Source: Methanocella_A sp049676595 (GTDB lineage: Archaea; Halobacteriota; Methanocellia; Methanocellales; Methanocellaceae). From it: DNA of 64,000 nucleotides. Made by a program: the position numbers and the translations under genes. The stretch lies in assembly GCF_049676595.1 (NCBI RefSeq), contig NZ_CP187259.1:2666001-2730000 (forward strand), written 5' to 3'. Of this stretch, positions 60,187 to 64,000 are shown piece after piece. The notes beneath the pieces were generated by a model. The model had not been told where the DNA came from and did no database searches. It was given only the letters and a program-made list of their open reading frames with translations. The number at the start of each line of letters is the position of its first letter. Position 1 is the first letter of the stretch.

Positions 60187-60501
60187 ATGGCTAACCAGAA
60201 AGCAAGGATAAGACTGTCCGGCACCAGCCCGACTAAGCTGGATGACGTCTGCGGCCAGGTCAAGAAGATCGCCGAGAAGACGGGCGTCAGCATTTCCGGC
60301 CCGGTACCACTGCCGACTCGCAGGCTCGTAGTTCCCTCGAGGAAGAGCCCCAGCGGTGAAGGCACTGCAACCTGGGAACACTGGGAGATGCGTGTCCACA
60401 AGAGGCTCATCGACATCGACGCAGACGAGCGCGCCCTCAGGCAGCTCATGCGCATTCAGGTGCCCAAGGACATTAACATCGAAATCGTCCTCAAGGACTG
60501 A
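60187..60501 (+). CDS. rps10: Ribosomal protein S10
   Basis: A 104-residue S10 (uS10), normal length. ATG 60187 with AGGTGA just upstream; a GTG nine bases earlier is not needed. Blocks: KARIRLSGTSPTKLDDVCGQ, VPLPTRRLVVPSRKSP, WEMRVHKRLIDIDADERALR. Last gene of the str operon. The 78-base gap upstream contains GGAGGG / CCCTCC and ATTGCC / GGCAAT stems. Confidence 0.97.
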   Translation: MANQKARIRLSGTSPTKLDDVCGQVKKIAEKTGVSISGPVPLPTRRLVVPSRKSPSGEGTATWEHWEMRVHKRLIDIDADERALRQLMRIQVPKDINIEIVLKD

Positions 60502-60511
60502 AACAGAGAGA

Positions 60512-60571
60512 AGTATCCTTCACCAAGGATATTTCATCACCTCCATTATGCCCTTACAAAATAAGGGTCGT
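60512..60571 (+). terminator. Double hairpin terminator after S10
   Basis: Stem 1 TATCCTT / AAGGATA (60514-60520 and 60525-60531) and stem 2 CCCTTA / TAAGGG (60551-60556 and 60562-60567) followed by TCGTTTT. Confidence 0.6.
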
Positions 60572-60611
60572 TTTCACAGGGGTTAATTTAACCCCATCCT
60601 ACTTGTTTTTA

Positions 60612-60716
60612 AGGTCACAGATTTCACGGATTGTCTTAAAGATCACACAGATATTAACTCCTGATATGGTTCAATCTGTGTAATCGCTTCGACATTCAGT
60701 GAAATCTGTGACTCGA
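60612..60716. repeat. Repeat family A, degenerate copy 4
   Basis: CACAGATTTCACGGATTG (about 60616) and CACACAGAT on the left; CAATCTGTGTAATC and GTGAAATCTGTGA on the right. It has the same CACAGATT words in inverted order, but lacks the GCTGCGCTGTGCC ends of copies 1-3. It overlaps an open frame extension of the next gene, which argues against the ATG at 60699. Confidence 0.6.
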
Positions 60717-60788
60717 AATTACCTTTTATTAACAAAATTATTATTTACTATTCGATTGAAACGATCTGCAATTAAATCTGGTGGTAGA

Positions 60789-61637
60789 TTGACCAAAATA
60801 TATAACAGCCTTGTTACCAAGCTCACGGTGAGCTTCATACTCTTGATTCTCATCGTATCGTCGATGACCTTCTTCTACACATACAACGAGACCAAGAACG
60901 CGCTGAAGGAGAGAATGCAGGATGAATTACAGTCCGTCGCAGGCGTTGCTGCCACGCAGATCAACAGTACTGCGGTTGCTGCACTAAAGCCCGGGGACGA
61001 GACCACTGCCGCGTTCACCCAGATCCGGGACCAGCTCGAAGCGATGAGAGCGATCAATCCGGATATCAAGTACATATATATCATGCGCAAGAACGGCGAG
61101 GCCGTAGAGTTTGCCGTTGACGCCGACTACGGTACTGATGCAGACGCTGCGAAGATTGGCGACTTGTATGAGGCCAACTCTGAACTTCTGGCCGGCTTCT
61201 CCGGCCTCAGCGCGGACAAGGAGTTCACCACCGACGAGTGGGGAACAGTTCTGTCAGGCTACGCCCCGATCAAGGATGGTAGTGGCAATGTCGTCGGCAT
61301 CGTCGGCGTGGATATGGCCAGCGATCGGGTCATCCAGCAGCAGGAATTCATAGGTAATACCATCTACGTCATCATCGGCATCTCAGTGTTAATCGCAGCG
61401 GCGATTGTCGGCTACTTCGTGGCCACCATCATGAGAGATATCAACAAGCTAAACCGACAGGCTGAAAAGGTCAGCAAGGGAGACATGGACGTAGTCGTGG
61501 ACGTTAACAGGAGAGACGAAGTCGGCGATCTGGCAGAGTCGTTCAGCCGGATGGTAGCGAGCATCAAGTTCGAAAGGATGATGAGAGAAGAAGAGGCTGC
61601 CCATAAGACTGAGACTGCCCCCGAGATCAAATCATAA
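60789..61637 (+). CDS. Cache-HAMP membrane receptor without an output domain
   Basis: About 282 residues. TTG 60789 with GGTGG upstream is chosen, because the upstream ATG at 60699 would translate repeat sequence. One membrane helix (VSFILLILIVSSMTFFYTY), then an extracellular Cache-type sensor domain (AINPDIKYIYIMRKNGEAVEF ... GYAPIKDGSGNVVGIVGVD split by a loop), a second helix (TIYVIIGISVLIAAAIVGYF) and a HAMP domain (INKLNRQAEKVSKGDM...DEVGDLAESFSRM). After HAMP only about 20 charged residues remain. No kinase or chemotaxis domain exists, so the signal probably passes to a separate protein, perhaps the next gene. Confidence 0.8.
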   Translation: MTKIYNSLVTKLTVSFILLILIVSSMTFFYTYNETKNALKERMQDELQSVAGVAATQINSTAVAALKPGDETTAAFTQIRDQLEAMRAINPDIKYIYIMRKNGEAVEFAVDADYGTDADAAKIGDLYEANSELLAGFSGLSADKEFTTDEWGTVLSGYAPIKDGSGNVVGIVGVDMASDRVIQQQEFIGNTIYVIIGISVLIAAAIVGYFVATIMRDINKLNRQAEKVSKGDMDVVVDVNRRDEVGDLAESFSRMVASIKFERMMREEEAAHKTETAPEIKS

Positions 61638-61657
61638 GGCTCGGGGGGATCGACAAG

Positions 61658-61885
61658 ATGAGCATCCTGTCAGATAAGGTATTAAAACTCACGATCGACT
61701 ATATTGGGCCTTCATCTCTGGCCTTCCTCGAGAGGCAGACGAAGCATCACCTGAACGGCCTTGAGTTCGCAAGCCTCGAAAAGGCGCATCTGCCCGAGCT
61801 GGCTAAGTGGGTGGGCATATCAGCCGGCCTGCTTATTGATAAGAAAAGGGCAGCGGAGCTTTCGGAGAAAATCAAAAAGCTTTAA
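61658..61885 (+). CDS. Small protein coupled to the Cache-HAMP receptor
   Basis: A 75-residue soluble helical protein: LKLTIDYIGPSSLAFLERQT, HHLNGLEFASLEKAHLPELA and KWVGISAGLLIDKKRAAELS. It begins 20 bases after the receptor stop in the same direction. I do not recognise an established family. Its position suggests a cytoplasmic partner for the HAMP domain. Confidence 0.6.
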   Translation: MSILSDKVLKLTIDYIGPSSLAFLERQTKHHLNGLEFASLEKAHLPELAKWVGISAGLLIDKKRAAELSEKIKKL

Positions 61886-62011
61886 CTCTGCCTTATTTTT
61901 TCTACATTTATTAGAATTTTTTGCGTATAGCAGCCCAAAGCGATATACCAGCATATTCCGACTCTGGTTTAAAGGTAGTACCAGCAACGCCTTCCGGAGT
62001 GTGGCTATCAG

Positions 62012-63199
62012 GTGAGACGCAACAGCTGTGAAAAGTTTATCCTGATCATCGTACCGATCTTCTTACTGGCAGCTCTGGTTGCCCTTGCATACACGTATGT
62101 TGGTACCCCAGTTTCTAAAAAATCAGTGGTACTTTCGGACACGAGCCTGCCCCTCGACCAAATCAGGCTTCCTCCGGGCTTCTCTATCGAAGTTTATGCC
62201 GAAAAGGTAACCGGCGCAAGGCAAATGGCCCTCAGCCCAAACGGCACGCTATTTGTCGGGACCAGGCACCCGGGTAAAGTGTATGCCATACCTGATGCGA
62301 ACAAGGATGGCATTGCTGACGGTGTGATCACCATTGCATCCGGGTTGAAACAGCCGGCTGGCGTTGAGTTCAGAAATGGCTCGCTCTACGTGGCAGAAGT
62401 AGAGCGGGTACTAAGGTACGACGATATCGACAGCAGACTGGAGGAGGTTCCACCGCCGGTAATGGTCATTTCCGGGTTCCCTGAGACCCCCGAACATGCC
62501 TGGAAACACATCCGGTTCGGGCCGGATGGAATGCTCTATATTCCTGTCGGAGCACCGGTAGATGTGATCGCCACTCCCGAAGACCCGCTGTACTCGTCCA
62601 TTATGAGGGTGAATCCCGACGGTACGGGCCTCGAAGTCTTCGCCAGCGGAGTCCGTAATACCCTGGGGCTGGACTGGGATCCCCTAACCGGCTATTTGTG
62701 GTTCGTCGAGAACGGCCACAACAGCCTGAATGACAGTCTTCCTGCGGACGAGCTGAACAGTGCACCCGAGGCGGGCATTCACTTCGGCTACCCCTACGTC
62801 CACGGCTCGAGCTTCGTCGACCCGGAACACGGCCTGAAGTACAATCGTTCGCTGCTGACACCGCCCGAAATAGATCTGCCGCCACACGTAGCTCCTCTGG
62901 GGCTCAAGTTTTACACCGGCGACAGGTTCCCGGATGAGTACAGGAACCAGATGTTCATTTCGGAGCACGGATCGCTTGATCAATTTAAACCCGAAGGCTA
63001 TCGGATTGAGCTGGTCACGCTGAACGCCAGCAGGAAGGTTACTGGCCGCACGGTATTCGCCGAAGGCTGGCTGCAGGACGGTAAAGCCTGGGGCAGACCG
63101 GTAGACCTGCTGATCAGGCCCGATGGCTCGATGCTGGTATCGGACGACAGGGCGGGCGTGATCTATCGGATCGCATATGATCACAAGGGAGGTACATGA
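62012..63199 (+). CDS. Membrane-anchored glucose/sorbosone dehydrogenase-like beta-propeller
   Basis: A 395-residue protein with an N-terminal membrane anchor (FILIIVPIFLLAALVALAYTY), facing outside. The rest is a beta-propeller of the PQQ-dependent sugar dehydrogenase superfamily: IRLPPGFSIEVYAEKVTGAR, GTRHPGKVYAIPDANKDGIAD, SGLKQPAGVEFRNGSLYVAE, ASGVRNTLGLDWDPLTGYLW and GIHFGYPYVHG. GTG start at 62012; no clear ribosome site. Relatives oxidise sugars, but in a methanogen a binding or other role is equally possible. The stop overlaps the next ATG. Confidence 0.82.
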   Translation: MRRNSCEKFILIIVPIFLLAALVALAYTYVGTPVSKKSVVLSDTSLPLDQIRLPPGFSIEVYAEKVTGARQMALSPNGTLFVGTRHPGKVYAIPDANKDGIADGVITIASGLKQPAGVEFRNGSLYVAEVERVLRYDDIDSRLEEVPPPVMVISGFPETPEHAWKHIRFGPDGMLYIPVGAPVDVIATPEDPLYSSIMRVNPDGTGLEVFASGVRNTLGLDWDPLTGYLWFVENGHNSLNDSLPADELNSAPEAGIHFGYPYVHGSSFVDPEHGLKYNRSLLTPPEIDLPPHVAPLGLKFYTGDRFPDEYRNQMFISEHGSLDQFKPEGYRIELVTLNASRKVTGRTVFAEGWLQDGKAWGRPVDLLIRPDGSMLVSDDRAGVIYRIAYDHKGGT

Positions 63200-63201
63200 C
63201 A

Positions 63202-64000
63202 ATGACAAAAGTTGGCATATGGAAGGTTTTAGGCATATCAGCGGCAGCGCTAATAATTGTATTAGTATTGCTGCTGGCAGGGCTCCAGCTAGTAGGGGGC
63301 AACCGAAACAACGGGCAGATGACAGTAGATGCCAACCTTCAGCTAAGCCAGATTAAGCTACCCCCTGGTTTCTCAATTGACGTATACGCTGATGACCTCC
63401 CTAATGCCCGGCAGATGACTCTCGGCCCCGACGGCACTGTGTACGTCGGTACTCGCACAGAGGGAAAAGTGTATGCAGTCCGGGACCTCGACAGGGACGG
63501 CAAGGCGGATAAGGTGTACATGATCGCCGAGGGCCTGAGCATGCCCAACGGGGTAGCGTACAGGAACGGTTCACTCTATGTGGCAGAAATCAGCCGCATC
63601 CTCCGGTTCGAAGACATCGATGCCAGGCTGGATAATCCTCCGAAGCCAGTCGTCGTTTACGACGATTACCCGGATGACGAGTGGCATGGATGGAAGTACA
63701 TCGCCTTCGGGCCGGATGGCAGGCTCTACGTGCCTGTAGGAGCGCCCTGCGACATATGCAATCCAGGTGACCCGTACGCGTCCATGACCCGGCTGAACCC
63801 GGACGGCACCGGCTTCGAGGTCTTTGCCAGAGGCATTCGCAATACAGTAGGCTTCGACTGGGACGAAACGGGCACACTCTGGTTTACCGACAACGGCAGG
63901 GACTGGATGGGCAACGACGTGCCGCCCGACGAGCTGAACATGGCACCCCGGCAGGGCCTGCATTTCGGCTACCCGTACGTCCACGGTATGACCACCATGG
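63202..64000 (+). CDS. Second glucose/sorbosone dehydrogenase-like protein (3' end outside window)
   Basis: Paralogue of the preceding gene. ATG 63202 has GGAGG nine bases upstream; an ATG at 63196 overlaps the previous stop. N-terminal membrane anchor, then the same blocks: IKLPPGFSIDVYADDLPNAR, VGTRTEGKVYAVRDLDRDG, EGLSMPNGVAYRNGSLYVAE, ARGIRNTVGFDWDETGTLWF and LHFGYPYVHG. It has an extra cysteine pair, APCDICNPGDPY, absent from its neighbour. The frame stays open to the window end. Confidence 0.82.
   Translation, partial: MTKVGIWKVLGISAAALIIVLVLLLAGLQLVGGNRNNGQMTVDANLQLSQIKLPPGFSIDVYADDLPNARQMTLGPDGTVYVGTRTEGKVYAVRDLDRDGKADKVYMIAEGLSMPNGVAYRNGSLYVAEISRILRFEDIDARLDNPPKPVVVYDDYPDDEWHGWKYIAFGPDGRLYVPVGAPCDICNPGDPYASMTRLNPDGTGFEVFARGIRNTVGFDWDETGTLWFTDNGRDWMGNDVPPDELNMAPRQGLHFGYPYVHGMTTM

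Noticed and set aside
60699..60788. ATG 60699 as start of the Cache-HAMP receptor
   Set aside because: The extension would translate degenerate family A repeat; TTG 60789 has GGTGG upstream and leads straight into the membrane helix.

Overview
This window looks like the chromosome of a methanogenic euryarchaeon, most probably a Methanocella-like (Rice Cluster I) lineage. The RNA polymerase large subunits are split into B''/B' and A'/A''. The str-type operon carries archaeal ribosomal proteins and elongation factors, there is a methanogen-type thymidylate synthase, and many starts are GTG or TTG behind good Shine-Dalgarno sites. The species assignment is inference; the archaeal assignment is directly supported.

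Layout. 1-8.9 kb: the 3' part of a UvrD-like helicase/nuclease, two fasciclin genes (one broken), a decayed copy of the helicase 3' end, a low-GC island with two PD-(D/E)XK nucleases beside a D12-class adenine methylase, and a small secreted protein. 8.9-16.2 kb: a PAS histidine kinase, a GxxExxY gene inside a long inverted repeat, a PadR-controlled ABC exporter, a surface protein and a metallophosphoesterase. 16.2-26.6 kb: a coherent accessory block. It holds a CcsA-type cytochrome c assembly protein and a YkoE/D/C-like ECF transporter whose S component carries an extracytoplasmic domain. Two exported proteins share that domain (one with a CxxCH heme site), followed by an alkaline-phosphatase-fold lipoprotein, a kinase, a membrane CxxCH protein fused to an HdrB/GlpC-like iron-sulfur domain, and an orphan tungstate-binding lipoprotein. 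26.6-46.8 kb: mostly single genes (TatD, ThyA, a second PadR operon, histidine kinase, Fe-ADH, USP, Ca/cation exchanger, MBL proteins, DEAD helicase, MsrB, small zinc ribbons, aIF1A, hemerythrin, beta-CASP nuclease). 46.9-60.6 kb: tRNA-Lys, then rpoH-B''-B'-A'-A''-L30e-NusA-S12-S7-EF2-EF1A-S10. 60.7-64 kb: a Cache-HAMP receptor without an output domain, a small partner and two tandem glucose/sorbosone dehydrogenase-like proteins (the second runs off the window).

The intergenic DNA is unusual. At least six families of degenerate, word-like repeats are arranged as long inverted repeats, some nested concentrically inside one another. One family encloses an intact GxxExxY gene at one locus and is empty at two others, which resembles an autonomous element with its non-autonomous derivatives. 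Other non-coding signals include an array of four small hairpins ahead of rpoH, repeated motifs in the aIF1A and EF-1A leaders, and palindromic operators in front of both PadR operons and the molybdopterin-fold operon.
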